Below the pieces are notes generated by a model. The model did no database searches, was not told the DNA's origin, and worked only from the letters and a program-made list of their open reading frames with translations. A stretch of DNA of 30,802 bases from NCBI GenBank assembly GCA_019415705.1, contig DXYS01000001.1, positions 1-30,802 on the forward strand, in the 5' to 3' direction. Position numbers and translations under genes: made by a program. The DNA is from Bacteroidales bacterium. Lineage in GTDB: Bacteria > Bacteroidota > Bacteroidia > Bacteroidales > Muribaculaceae. Shown here piece by piece: positions 1 through 7,527 of this stretch. The number at the start of each line of letters is the position of its first letter. Within the stretch, counting starts at the first letter, position 1.

Positions 1-347
1 GCAAATTTAACACTTTCCCAAAAATCTATGCACCGGGATTTCGGATTGAGCCCAATACACTTACATATAAGACCCTGACCAACGACCTGATGACCCGACG
101 TGTATGCGACGGCGACACGGTGCTGACTCTCACAAAAACCGAATATGCGATACTGACACTGCTGATGCGCAACATCAACAATTACGTCACGCGCCTTGAA
201 ATTTATAACAGCGTCTGGAAAGCCTCCCCCGCCAAATCAAACTCACGCATAGTCGACACCAACATATCACGTCTGCGCAAAAAACTTGGAGAGCTCTCAG
301 ACGGTCTTATCAACAGTTCGGGCCTCGGGTATATGCTAAAGCTCTGA
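1..347 (+). CDS. Response regulator, OmpR/PhoB-type winged-helix domain (5' truncated by window edge)
   Basis: The reading frame is open from base 3, so the gene starts outside the window and the in-frame ATG at 90 is internal. The visible ~115 residues are the C-terminal DNA-binding domain of an OmpR/PhoB-family response regulator. They show the TLTKTEYAILTLLMRN helix, the YNSVW segment, the recognition helix NISRLRKKL and the closing wing with GLGYML. The phosphoacceptor receiver domain must lie upstream. In the family, a partner histidine kinase phosphorylates the receiver and the winged helix binds direct repeats at promoters. No kinase is visible and the target genes cannot be inferred. 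The identification of the domain is firm; the specific regulon is unknown. Confidence 0.88.
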   Translation, partial: KFNTFPKIYAPGFRIEPNTLTYKTLTNDLMTRRVCDGDTVLTLTKTEYAILTLLMRNINNYVTRLEIYNSVWKASPAKSNSRIVDTNISRLRKKLGELSDGLINSSGLGYMLKL

Positions 348-430
348 TTTAAAGTCCCGCTATCAGACGGCCGATAACTCATTCATGTCCACCCGGGGGT
401 AAAGTGCGCCGTTTTTCAATCATTTTTTAC

Positions 431-438
431 TAACTTTG
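431..438 (+). promoter_or_regulatory. Predicted -7 element of the rbfA promoter
   Basis: TAACTTTG matches the Bacteroidetes -7 consensus TAnnTTTG and lies 48 bases before the rbfA ATG. No good TTTG is found 19-21 bases upstream, so the -33 element is weak. The predicted start would give a leader of roughly 40 bases. Confidence 0.55.
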
Positions 439-486
439 CCGATACAAAGACGTTATATTTATATCATTAACGTAAAAACAATTATT

Positions 487-822
487 ATGGAAACTACCCG
501 TCAAGCCAAAATAGCACGCCTGCTCCAGAAAGAGCTCAGCGAAATCTTCCGCCAACAGACAGCCAAAACACATGGCGTCATCGTCTCGGTCAGTACCGTC
601 CGCGTCTCGCCCGATCTCTCGGTGGCCAAGGCCTATCTGTCGGTATTCCCCTCAGACAAAGCTGCCGAGATGATTGAGAGCATCAACCGCTCGGCTCAGA
701 CCGTGCGCTATGAGCTGGCACAGCGGGTGCGTTTCCAGTTGCGCAAGACTCCGGCCCTGCAGTTTTATTTAGACGACTCGCTCGACTATATCGAAAACAT
801 CGACCATCTGCTGCAAAAATAA
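487..822 (+). CDS. rbfA: 30S ribosome-binding factor A
   Basis: RbfA is a small KH-like protein that binds the immature 30S subunit and assists 16S rRNA 5'-end maturation. The 111-residue product has the family's usual size. It opens with METTRQAKIARLLQKELSEI, carries the VSVSTVRVSPDLSVAKAYLSVFP strand region and ends with the RFQLRKTPALQFYLDDSLDY segment typical of RbfA. An in-frame ATG at 436 would add 17 residues with no family similarity, and it overlaps the predicted -7 element at 431-438. I therefore prefer the ATG at 487. A LolC/E-like permease gene follows 37 bases downstream on the same strand, so co-transcription is likely. Confidence 0.93.
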   Translation: METTRQAKIARLLQKELSEIFRQQTAKTHGVIVSVSTVRVSPDLSVAKAYLSVFPSDKAAEMIESINRSAQTVRYELAQRVRFQLRKTPALQFYLDDSLDYIENIDHLLQK

Positions 823-859
823 TTCCTGACAGTCGGCCCCGACAAAGCACAAACCGTCA

Positions 860-2077
860 TTGTTTACATTTAAGATAGCTCTTCGATATCTTTTCTCGAA
901 GAAATCACATAAAGCGGTCAATATCATAGCCGCCATATCAATAGCCGGTGTTGCCGTCGCGACAACGGCTATAGTCGTAGTGCTGTCGGTCTTTAACGGA
1001 TTCACATCACTGTCTGAGCGTCAGCTCTCGCTGATTGACCCGGAGCTGCTCGTTAAACCGCGCGACGGCAAAGTCTTCGCCCGCTCCGACTCGGTCAGAG
1101 ACATCATCCTTACGGTCGACGGAGTCACCGGCGCCGTCGCCACACTTTCTGACCGCGGACTCCTCGTCAGCGAACATTCACAGACGCCGGTCGAATTTAA
1201 AGGCATAGATGACGGCTACTGTGACGTAGTCGACCTCGACAGCGTTGTCATCGACGGCCTGTATCTGAGCCGCTATGACAGTCTGCCGGCCGCACAGATT
1301 TCGGTCGGCGTAGCCAACAACAGCGGTCTGCGCCCAAGCCCCGAGAGTGTGGTCGGGCTATATGTGCCGCGCCGTGTCGGCCGTCTCAATCCGGCAAATC
1401 CCGCAGCTTCTTTCCGCGGCCGCGATGTCGTCGTCACGGCCGTCACATCAGTCAACCAGACCGAATATGACAACGACCGCATCTTTGTGCCGCTTGACGT
1501 GGCCCGCGACCTCCTCGACTACAGCGACGGCGAGGCTTCAGCCCTCGAGTTGCGTCTGGCGCCTGCGGCCGACATACGGCAGGTCACGTCGGAAATCGCC
1601 GACCGCTTGGGGCCGGGCTTCGACGTGCTCGACCGCGCCCGTCAGCAGAGCGAGTCATTCCGCATGATTGCCATAGAGAAATGGATTACATTCCTCATGC
1701 TTGTCTTTATACTCATCATAGCGTCGTTCAACATCCTGTCAACACTCTCGCTGCTCGTCATCGAGAAGCGTGACAACATGACAACCCTGCGCGCACTCGG
1801 AGCGACACGCGCTGACGTACGCTCGATATTTGTCAGGCTTGACTGGCTGATATGCGGCATCGGAGGCGCAGCCGGCATCGTCCTCGGGCTGCTGCTGTCA
1901 TTGGCTCAGCAGCATTTCGGACTGATACGGCTCAGCGGCGACCCTGCCGCACTGACCATCGACGTCTATCCCGTGGCCGTCGACCCGACCGACCTGCCGG
2001 CGGTCGCAGCCGCCATAATCCTGATCGCCCTGCTGACGTCGCTTGTCACAAGGCTTTTTACAAAAGATATCAAATAA
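860..2077 (+). CDS. LolC/LolE-family ABC transporter permease (FtsX-like)
   Basis: This 405-residue inner-membrane protein has the LolC/E layout. A transmembrane helix near residues 18-45 follows the signature YLFSKKSHKAVNIIAAISI, then comes a periplasmic domain of about 220 residues and a C-terminal FtsX domain with three helices. The FtsX coupling motif LLVIEKRDNMTTLRALGAT is clear. The family extracts lipoproteins from the inner membrane for outer-membrane delivery, working with an ATPase (LolD) that is not encoded here. The start is a TTG, because no ATG lies nearby in frame and TTG places the N-terminus where homologues begin. It sits between rbfA and a radical SAM gene. Bacteroidetes carry several related MacB/FtsX permeases, so the exact substrate is an inference. 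Confidence 0.87.
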   Translation: MFTFKIALRYLFSKKSHKAVNIIAAISIAGVAVATTAIVVVLSVFNGFTSLSERQLSLIDPELLVKPRDGKVFARSDSVRDIILTVDGVTGAVATLSDRGLLVSEHSQTPVEFKGIDDGYCDVVDLDSVVIDGLYLSRYDSLPAAQISVGVANNSGLRPSPESVVGLYVPRRVGRLNPANPAASFRGRDVVVTAVTSVNQTEYDNDRIFVPLDVARDLLDYSDGEASALELRLAPAADIRQVTSEIADRLGPGFDVLDRARQQSESFRMIAIEKWITFLMLVFILIIASFNILSTLSLLVIEKRDNMTTLRALGATRADVRSIFVRLDWLICGIGGAAGIVLGLLLSLAQQHFGLIRLSGDPAALTIDVYPVAVDPTDLPAVAAAIILIALLTSLVTRLFTKDIK

Positions 2078-2087
2078 TCAACGAGAC

Positions 2088-2870
2088 ATGCAGAGAGTCC
2101 TTTTTCATGAAACCGTTTTCGGGCCCATACATTCACGCAGGCTCGGCACATCGTTAGGCGTCAATCTCTCGCCCAACGACGGAAAAGTCTGTTCGTTTGA
2201 CTGCCTCTACTGCGAGGCCGGGTATAACGCCCAAGGCCCCGGCTCGACCGGATTGCCGTCGCGGACAGACGTCGCCCGACACCTCGAGCATAAACTCAAG
2301 TCAATGAAAGAGGCCGGGCAGCCGCTCGACGTCATCACATTCTCCGGCAACGGCGAGCCGACCATGCACCCTGACTTCGCCGGCATAATCGATGACACCA
2401 TCGCACTGCGCGACCGCTATTTCCCCGACGTAAAAATATCGGTGCTTTCAAACTCCACCCGCATAGACCGCCCCGACGTCTGCGACGCTCTGAGAAAGAT
2501 TGACAACAATATCCTCAAATTGGACAGCGCCATTGATTGCACAGTCCGTTTACTCGACCGTCCTGTCGACAAGCACTTTGACATCGGTGCGACCATCGCC
2601 CGTCTCGCCGCGTTCGGTGACAACGCCATCATACAGACCATGATTACCCGCGGCACTCACGACGGCGAAACTGTCGACAACAGCACCGACGCCGAGGTCG
2701 ACGCTCTCATCGACGCCTATCAGCGCATACGTCCGCGTGAGATAATGCTCTACACCATCGACCGTCAGACGCCCGAGCAATCGCTCGTCCACGTCGCGCG
2801 CACCGAGTTAGACGCCATCGCCGCCAAAATCACGGCCCGCACAGGCATCCCCGTGCAGGTATCAGGCTGA
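2088..2870 (+). CDS. Radical SAM protein (COG0731-like Fe-S oxidoreductase)
   Basis: The 260-residue product has the radical SAM cluster motif CSFDCLYC, with cysteines at residues 35, 39 and 42 binding the 4Fe-4S cluster that cleaves S-adenosylmethionine. The preceding FGPIHSRRLGTSLGVNL and the following TFSGNGEPTMHPDF (the GGE-like SAM-binding stretch) match the COG0731 family, related to wyosine-type enzymes and to uncharacterised bacterial Fe-S oxidoreductases. An upstream in-frame ATG at 2043 lies inside the permease gene. The ATG at 2088, 10 bases after that gene's stop, places the FGPIHSRRLG block near the N-terminus as in homologues. The gene ends 10 bases from the convergent methyltransferase gene. 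The reaction and substrate are unknown. Confidence 0.85.
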   Translation: MQRVLFHETVFGPIHSRRLGTSLGVNLSPNDGKVCSFDCLYCEAGYNAQGPGSTGLPSRTDVARHLEHKLKSMKEAGQPLDVITFSGNGEPTMHPDFAGIIDDTIALRDRYFPDVKISVLSNSTRIDRPDVCDALRKIDNNILKLDSAIDCTVRLLDRPVDKHFDIGATIARLAAFGDNAIIQTMITRGTHDGETVDNSTDAEVDALIDAYQRIRPREIMLYTIDRQTPEQSLVHVARTELDAIAAKITARTGIPVQVSG

Positions 2871-2880
2871 TTTTTTCAGA

Positions 2881-3519
2881 TTATTTCTTGCGGATGATTG
2901 TCATACCGTCGCGCAGCGGCAGTATGATTTTCTCAACGGTCGGGTCTGCGGCCACAAGGTCGTTGAACTCAACTATGCCGCGGCTCTGCGCGTCGTGATT
3001 TGCCTCGGGGTCGAGCACTTTTCCGGCCCAGAGCGTGTTATCGGCGATAATGTAGCCGCCGCAACGCACTCGCGGCAGTATCAGACGGTAATAGTCGGTG
3101 TAGTTGCGCTTGTTTGCGTCGATAAACACCATGTCCCACTCCCCGTCAATCGTCGGCACCACCTCCAAGGCGTCACCAACATGCAGCACTATGTCGGCTC
3201 CGCGCGGGTCCGAGTCAAAAAGCTCGCGAAGTTCGTCGGCATACTCGTCGTCTATCTCGACCGTGTGTAGCTTGGCACCCCCGGGCATACCCTCGGCAAA
3301 ACACAGCGTCGAGTAACCGGTGAACGTGCCCAATTCGAGTATGCGCCGCGGAGCTATCATGCGCGTGAGCATGGTCAGTATGCGGCCCTGCACATGCCCT
3401 GAGCACATGCGCGGATAGAGGCGCGTCAGATGCGTGCGGCGGTAGAGACGGTGCAAAGCCTCCGGCTCAGCGTCGATGTGCGCGGCGATATAGTCATCCA
3501 ATGCTTCCTGTGAGTCCAT
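2881..3519 (-). CDS. Class I SAM-dependent O-methyltransferase (COG4122 type)
   Basis: The 212-residue protein has the Rossmann-fold methyltransferase signature. ILELGTFTGYST at residues 60-71 is the SAM-binding motif I, TVEID at 86-90 binds the ribose, VFIDANKRNYTDYY at 131-144 is the metal/catalytic region and ADNTLW at 159-164 contributes the second metal ligand. This is the COMT/YrrM-like family, whose members methylate catechols or, in the case of TrmR, a tRNA wobble uridine. It is the last gene of a four-gene minus-strand unit, 9 bases after the small membrane protein. The substrate cannot be told from sequence alone. Confidence 0.87.
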   Translation of the reverse strand: MDSQEALDDYIAAHIDAEPEALHRLYRRTHLTRLYPRMCSGHVQGRILTMLTRMIAPRRILELGTFTGYSTLCFAEGMPGGAKLHTVEIDDEYADELRELFDSDPRGADIVLHVGDALEVVPTIDGEWDMVFIDANKRNYTDYYRLILPRVRCGGYIIADNTLWAGKVLDPEANHDAQSRGIVEFNDLVAADPTVEKIILPLRDGMTIIRKK

Positions 3520-3528
3520 GACGCAGCG

Positions 3529-3810
3529 TCAGATGTTATAACGGACAAGCATCCACATGGCAGCATGTGTCAGCAGCATAATCACCAATAACACCCAAGT
3601 CACCTCGGGGCGGCGCGGCCAGCAGATATAGGCGCAGATGCCCGACACGATGACGTAGAACGGATAAAACCAAGCAAATATACGCGCCGGAGTGTCTGTG
3701 GCGGTCTCGGCGAGCAGCGTCGGGAAAGCGAGCACCGGCAACATACATATTACGATTATCGCGATGACCCACAGCGGCGGACGCGACTCGGGAGCTTTTG
3801 ATGATGTCAT
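3529..3810 (-). CDS. Small hypothetical membrane protein
   Basis: I do not recognise this 93-residue protein. It has three predicted hydrophobic helices, at about residues 13-32 (LWVIAIIVICMLPVLAFPTL), 42-62 (ARIFAWFYPFYVIVSGICAYI) and 70-88 (TWVLLVIMLLTHAAMWMLV). The short tails between them suggest an integral inner-membrane protein. Its ATG overlaps the 3' end of the epimerase gene by 4 bases, the usual ATGA coupling, and the methyltransferase gene follows after 9 bases. That packing and the consistent codon use support a real gene. No function can be given. Confidence 0.72.
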   Translation of the reverse strand: MTSSKAPESRPPLWVIAIIVICMLPVLAFPTLLAETATDTPARIFAWFYPFYVIVSGICAYICWPRRPEVTWVLLVIMLLTHAAMWMLVRYNI

Positions 3811-4853
3811 TTGCCTGCTTTTTTATTGTTTTTACGTTGCGCCTTCTCGGCCAGATAAGCCCTGACAGTCTCGGCTATGCCTCGCTCGAGCGGATATTCG
3901 ACCGTGAAACCGAAGTCGCGCTCGGCGTCAGAGACGTCACAGCACCAGTTGCGCTGCTTCATTATCTTGAACTTGTCACGGTTGAGCGTCGACGGCTTGA
4001 GCGTCAGCACTCCCCACTTCTCGGCGACGACCGACGCACAGTAGACCGCCCACATGGGCAGACGCACAGGCACGACGAAACGGCGGCCGAGGGCGTCTGC
4101 GACGATTTTGCGGAACTCGCTCTGCGTATAGGCTCGGGGCTCGCTGATAATATACTTCTTTTTGACTACACCGGCGGCGAGAGCGTCAAACATGGCCCTG
4201 ACGAGGTCGTCGACGTAGATGAATGTCAGCATCTGACGTTTGAATCCGACACCGAAGTCCCATCCCGAGTCTATCGACTTTATCATCATCAGATAGTCTT
4301 TTTCGTGGGGACCGTAGACGCCTGTCGGGCGGAAGATAATCCACGGTATGTTGCCGTGACTCTCCAAATAGGTCTCCGACTTGATTTTCGAGAGGCCGTA
4401 ACGGGTGTTGGGAGCCGGTATCGAACGCGAGTCAAACGGTGTATAGGCGACCTCGTCGCCGAGCCCGAGCGCACTCAGCGAACTCATATAAAGGAATCTG
4501 TCAGGCACAAGATTCTCCTCCTCGATGACCTCGATGAAATTACGCAGGTAGAGATAGTTGATGCGGTTGAAATCGGCAAAGTTGGTACACTTTGTCGCAC
4601 CGAGGTTCCATATCATATAGTCCCAGCGTCCCGCCGGTGTGGGCGCCGCGTTGCGCAGTGTCGCGCCCATCAGGTCGGAGTTGTCATAGTCGAGCACTAC
4701 AAAATTGAGTCGCGGGTCATCGAGATAGCGTCGTGAAGTCGACTCCCTGACTGCGACCCACACCTGATAGCCGCGGTTAAGCGCCTCGCGGGCGATAAAG
4801 CCGCCGATAAAACCGCCGGCTCCTATAATCAATATGGTTTTACTTTCACTCAT
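3807..4853 (-). CDS. NAD(P)-dependent epimerase/dehydratase (extended SDR)
   Basis: The product (348 residues) is an extended short-chain dehydrogenase/reductase. The N-terminal nucleotide-binding GAGGFIGG (residues 11-18), the catalytic serines in YMSSLSALG and the YGLSK active site (Tyr152, Lys156) are all present, followed by RPTGVYGPH typical of nucleotide-sugar epimerases/dehydratases. A TTG two codons upstream is possible, but the ATG at 4853 is the natural start, 2 bases after the glycosyltransferase stop. The pairing with a GT4 enzyme suggests a role in surface polysaccharide or glycoconjugate synthesis. The exact sugar or other substrate is not determined. Confidence 0.87.
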   Translation of the reverse strand: MSESKTILIIGAGGFIGGFIAREALNRGYQVWVAVRESTSRRYLDDPRLNFVVLDYDNSDLMGATLRNAAPTPAGRWDYMIWNLGATKCTNFADFNRINYLYLRNFIEVIEEENLVPDRFLYMSSLSALGLGDEVAYTPFDSRSIPAPNTRYGLSKIKSETYLESHGNIPWIIFRPTGVYGPHEKDYLMMIKSIDSGWDFGVGFKRQMLTFIYVDDLVRAMFDALAAGVVKKKYIISEPRAYTQSEFRKIVADALGRRFVVPVRLPMWAVYCASVVAEKWGVLTLKPSTLNRDKFKIMKQRNWCCDVSDAERDFGFTVEYPLERGIAETVRAYLAEKAQRKNNKKAGK

Positions 4854-4855
4854 AA

Positions 4856-6007
4856 TCAAAATAGTTTATCAATGATAGCCTTGCGGTATGCGGCCATGGT
4901 CAGACGCGCGAACTCGTCGGCCGAAAAGCGTTTAACATAAGCCTTGCCGCGCTGCGAGAGCTTGTCGGCATACACGCTGTTTGACAGAATATCGTCCGCG
5001 GCCTTGACAAAAGCGTCGCAGTCATCGGGATTGACATAGACAGCACCCGGACCGCCGGCCTCCTCGAGACACGAGCCGGTGGCGGCTATGACTGGAGTGC
5101 CGGTGCTCAACGATTCCACTACCGGCAGGCCGAATCCTTCGTAGCGCGACGTATAGCTCGAGAATTTCGCCATGGCATAAAGGGCCGGCAAATCGGCCAA
5201 GGGCACACCCTCAAGATACATGACACGGCCGCTCAGACCGTAGTCGTTGACAGCGCGTCGCACTTTGGCTGCATACTCGCTGCGCATCGACCCGACTATG
5301 ACCAAATTAAGGTCGGCAGGCAGTCGGCGCATTGCCTCGACAGCCATGAGCTGATTCTTGCGGGCGGAAACAGTGCCGACAGTAACAAAATAGTCGCGCG
5401 GCAGTTTGTAAGTATTTCTTACGCGCTCCTTATCCTCATAGCTTACCGCGATGCTGAAGCGCGGGTCGACGCCCTGATAGATGACGTCGATTTTAGCCGG
5501 GTCTATCTGATAGTCGCTGATAAGGTCGCGTCGCGTGGTCTCGCTGATGGCGATGACGCGTGTGGCCGCAGCGGCCGACCGTCCGTATTTATAGTCATAG
5601 ATGCGTCGGTCTATGGCGCGGTAATCCTCGGGCACACGGCGATAGATAAGGTCGTGAATCGTCACAACCGACGGAATACCCGACGATTTGATATTAAGCG
5701 GCAGTTCGTTGCTCAGACCGTGGTAGACGTCGACACCGTCGGCGCGCAGACGCCCTGTGATGCCGAAACTGCGCCAGAGCGCGCCAAAGCGGCGTCCGGC
5801 GCCTGAAGCGACAGCGAGCTCCACATTGGCGCGTGCCAAGAGCGGCTCTATACGTTCGCTGCGGGGCTCACAGGGTGAGTAGAGAATATACCTGTTGCTC
5901 GGGAAGCCGATTGTCATTGTGTCGATGACATAACGGCTGTAATTACCGAGGCCGGTACTGTTCACCGCAGCCCGTTTTGCGTCATATCCGATAGTCAAAC
6001 CTTCCAT
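4856..6007 (-). CDS. Glycosyltransferase family 4
   Basis: The 383-residue protein has the GT-B fold of family GT4. The N-terminal domain carries the TGLGNYSRYV acceptor-site loop. The C-terminal domain carries VGTVSARKNQ (the Arg-Lys phosphate-binding pair at 216-217) and the E-x7-E motif EGFGLPVVE (Glu290 and Glu298). Such retaining enzymes transfer sugars such as mannose or glucose from nucleotide donors at the cytoplasmic membrane. It is the first gene of the minus-strand unit with the epimerase, the small membrane protein and the methyltransferase. A full consensus promoter ends 7 bases before its ATG, so the mRNA is predicted to be nearly leaderless. Donor and acceptor are unknown. Confidence 0.9.
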   Translation of the reverse strand: MEGLTIGYDAKRAAVNSTGLGNYSRYVIDTMTIGFPSNRYILYSPCEPRSERIEPLLARANVELAVASGAGRRFGALWRSFGITGRLRADGVDVYHGLSNELPLNIKSSGIPSVVTIHDLIYRRVPEDYRAIDRRIYDYKYGRSAAAATRVIAISETTRRDLISDYQIDPAKIDVIYQGVDPRFSIAVSYEDKERVRNTYKLPRDYFVTVGTVSARKNQLMAVEAMRRLPADLNLVIVGSMRSEYAAKVRRAVNDYGLSGRVMYLEGVPLADLPALYAMAKFSSYTSRYEGFGLPVVESLSTGTPVIAATGSCLEEAGGPGAVYVNPDDCDAFVKAADDILSNSVYADKLSQRGKAYVKRFSADEFARLTMAAYRKAIIDKLF

Positions 6008-6014
6008 ATCAGTG

Positions 6015-6046
6015 CAAATTTATACAATAGGCGCCAAAATGCCAAA
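6015..6046 (-). promoter_or_regulatory. Consensus promoter of the GT4 operon
   Basis: On the minus strand, TTTG (6046-6043), a 20-base spacer and TAAATTTG (6022-6015) match both parts of the Bacteroidetes housekeeping promoter exactly. Only 7 bases separate the -7 element from the GT4 ATG at 6007. Confidence 0.75.
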
Positions 6047-6121
6047 CTTTTATCTGTACGGCATATTATATGATTTCTGATAAGAAAAAGTGTTAAACCA
6101 CCGCATTTTAGCTTTTTAAAA

Positions 6122-6153
6122 CTTGACAAATACCCAAAAACGTTGTAACTTTG
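6122..6153 (+). promoter_or_regulatory. Promoter of the HTH/S24 regulator gene
   Basis: CTTG at 6122-6125 (three of four bases of TTTG), a 20-base spacer and TAACTTTG at 6146-6153 form a near-consensus promoter ending 25 bases before the regulator ATG. It lies back to back with the GT4 promoter in a 171-base divergent intergenic region. Confidence 0.68.
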
Positions 6154-6178
6154 CCATATAAGTTGAGCACACATCATA

Positions 6179-6892
6179 ATGGAAACTAACATTTTAGACA
6201 ATCTCCCCTCGCCGGCTCCGACGGCTTCGGTGATTGACCGTATCAAATTTCTTATAAAATTCTCCCGGCGGACTCAGGCCAAATTTGCCGAACTAATCGG
6301 CGTAGACCCATCCAACATATCCAAGATACTGTCAGGGAAATCGCCTGTAAGCGAGGCTTTTATCAATCGTCTCGTTGTCAATCTCGGTGTGTCGAAACGC
6401 TGGCTGCTCCATGGCGATGACGTGCCGTTTGCAAAAAACAGGCCAGCTCGCGAAACCGCGTCGGCACAGCGCTCAGACCGTCATGACAACATCGGCGCAC
6501 CTGTCTACGACATTGATGTCACGGCGGGCTCTGTAGGCCTCAGCCGCATGTTTACCGACGAGCGCATCATCGGGCGCCTCAATATCCCCGGTGTCAGTCC
6601 AAAACTGCCGATTGTGCGCGTCTCGGGCGAATCGATGTCACCCCGCATCCGCAACGGCGCCTATCTGTCGATACGTGACGTGGGACGCGACGCGACGATA
6701 CTATGGGGCCAGATTTATGTCGTCGTGCTCGAGGATTACCGTATGGTCAAGTATCTGCGCCGCCACGACGACCCGGCCAAGGTGGTGCTCCACAGCGAGA
6801 ATCCCAACTATGACGACATAGTCATCAACCGCTCTGACATCGAAAACCTCTTTCTTGTAGAATCTATCATCAACTATGAAATCGTGCGCTGA
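6179..6892 (+). CDS. XRE-family HTH regulator with S24 (LexA/CI-like) peptidase domain
   Basis: The N-terminal ~80 residues form an XRE-type helix-turn-helix (TQAKFAELIGVDPSNISKILSGK, residues 32-54). The C-terminal half is an S24 domain with the nucleophile in GESMSP (Ser152) and the partner lysine in YRMVKYL (Lys191), as in LexA, UmuD and phage CI repressors. Family members autocleave when DNA damage activates RecA, which releases repression; whether this one does so is inference. No phage genes surround it, so it looks like a resident chromosomal regulator. Its last 17 bases overlap rnhB, which suggests co-expression. The divergent GT4 operon shares its promoter region and is a possible target. 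Confidence 0.85.
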   Translation: METNILDNLPSPAPTASVIDRIKFLIKFSRRTQAKFAELIGVDPSNISKILSGKSPVSEAFINRLVVNLGVSKRWLLHGDDVPFAKNRPARETASAQRSDRHDNIGAPVYDIDVTAGSVGLSRMFTDERIIGRLNIPGVSPKLPIVRVSGESMSPRIRNGAYLSIRDVGRDATILWGQIYVVVLEDYRMVKYLRRHDDPAKVVLHSENPNYDDIVINRSDIENLFLVESIINYEIVR

Positions 6893-7505
6893 GCCACACT
6901 CGCCGCTGCCGACATGCCGCCACGCCGGAGTCTTCGAGGCCGGCTGCGACGAGGCCGGACGCGGTTGTCTCGCCGGACCGGTCTATGCGGCCGCCGTCAT
7001 CCTTCCCGACGGATTCTCGCATCCGCTGCTCAATGACTCGAAACAAATGACAGAGCGCCGGCGTTATCAGTTGCGCGACATCATCGAGCGAGAGGCTGTG
7101 GCGTGGGCCGTCGGCATTGTCGACGCCGAAGAAATCGACCGCATAAACATACTGAACGCATCAATTCTCGCCATGCACCGCGCCCTTGACGGACTGAGCC
7201 GACGTCCGTCGGAAATAATTGTCGACGGAAACCGCTTCAAACCTTACGGTAACGTGCCCTATATGACTGTTGTCAAAGGCGATGCCACCTATGCCAACAT
7301 AGCCGCCGCATCGGTGCTCGCCAAGACTTACCGTGACGATTTCATGATGCAGGCGCACGAGCGCTATCCATATTATGCGTGGAACGTCAACAAAGGCTAT
7401 CCTACTGCCGCTCACCGTCACGCTATCGAAGAGCACGGTCCGTCGCCGCTCCATCGCATGTCTTTCCGCCTTTTGCCGGCGCCGACCCTTCCGTTTGACC
7501 TTTAA
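6876..7505 (+). CDS. rnhB: Ribonuclease HII
   Basis: RNase HII cuts the RNA strand of RNA-DNA hybrids and removes single ribonucleotides misincorporated into DNA. The 209-residue product has the catalytic carboxylates in the expected places: Asp25-Glu26 in AGCDEAGRGCLAGPV, Asp117 in IIVDGNRF and Asp136 in VKGDATYANIAAASVLAK. The substrate-sensing Gly-Arg-Gly (GRG) loop at residues 28-30 is intact. The ATG lies within the 3' end of the regulator gene (17-base overlap) and gives an N-terminus of normal length. The gene is followed by a separate predicted promoter for the leucine-rich-repeat protein. Confidence 0.95.
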   Translation: MKSCAEPHSPLPTCRHAGVFEAGCDEAGRGCLAGPVYAAAVILPDGFSHPLLNDSKQMTERRRYQLRDIIEREAVAWAVGIVDAEEIDRINILNASILAMHRALDGLSRRPSEIIVDGNRFKPYGNVPYMTVVKGDATYANIAAASVLAKTYRDDFMMQAHERYPYYAWNVNKGYPTAAHRHAIEEHGPSPLHRMSFRLLPAPTLPFDL

Positions 7506-7511
7506 AAATAC

Positions 7512-7519
7512 TATATTTG
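7512..7519 (+). promoter_or_regulatory. Predicted -7 element of the LRR protein gene
   Basis: TATATTTG fits TAnnTTTG exactly and lies only 8 bases before the ATG at 7528. The nearest TTTG upstream (7494-7497) leaves a 14-base spacer, too short for a normal -33 element, so the promoter is only half supported. Confidence 0.45.
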
Positions 7520-7527
7520 CATCTGCA

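Noticed and set aside
2866..2882. Terminator between the radical SAM and methyltransferase genes
   Set aside because: CTGA/TCAG around a T-run gives only a 4-bp stem, too weak to call.
3798..4736. 312-codon open frame on the plus strand
   Set aside because: It is antisense to the epimerase gene, whose motifs are clear. The protein has no recognisable domain; GC-rich coding DNA often leaves the opposite strand open.
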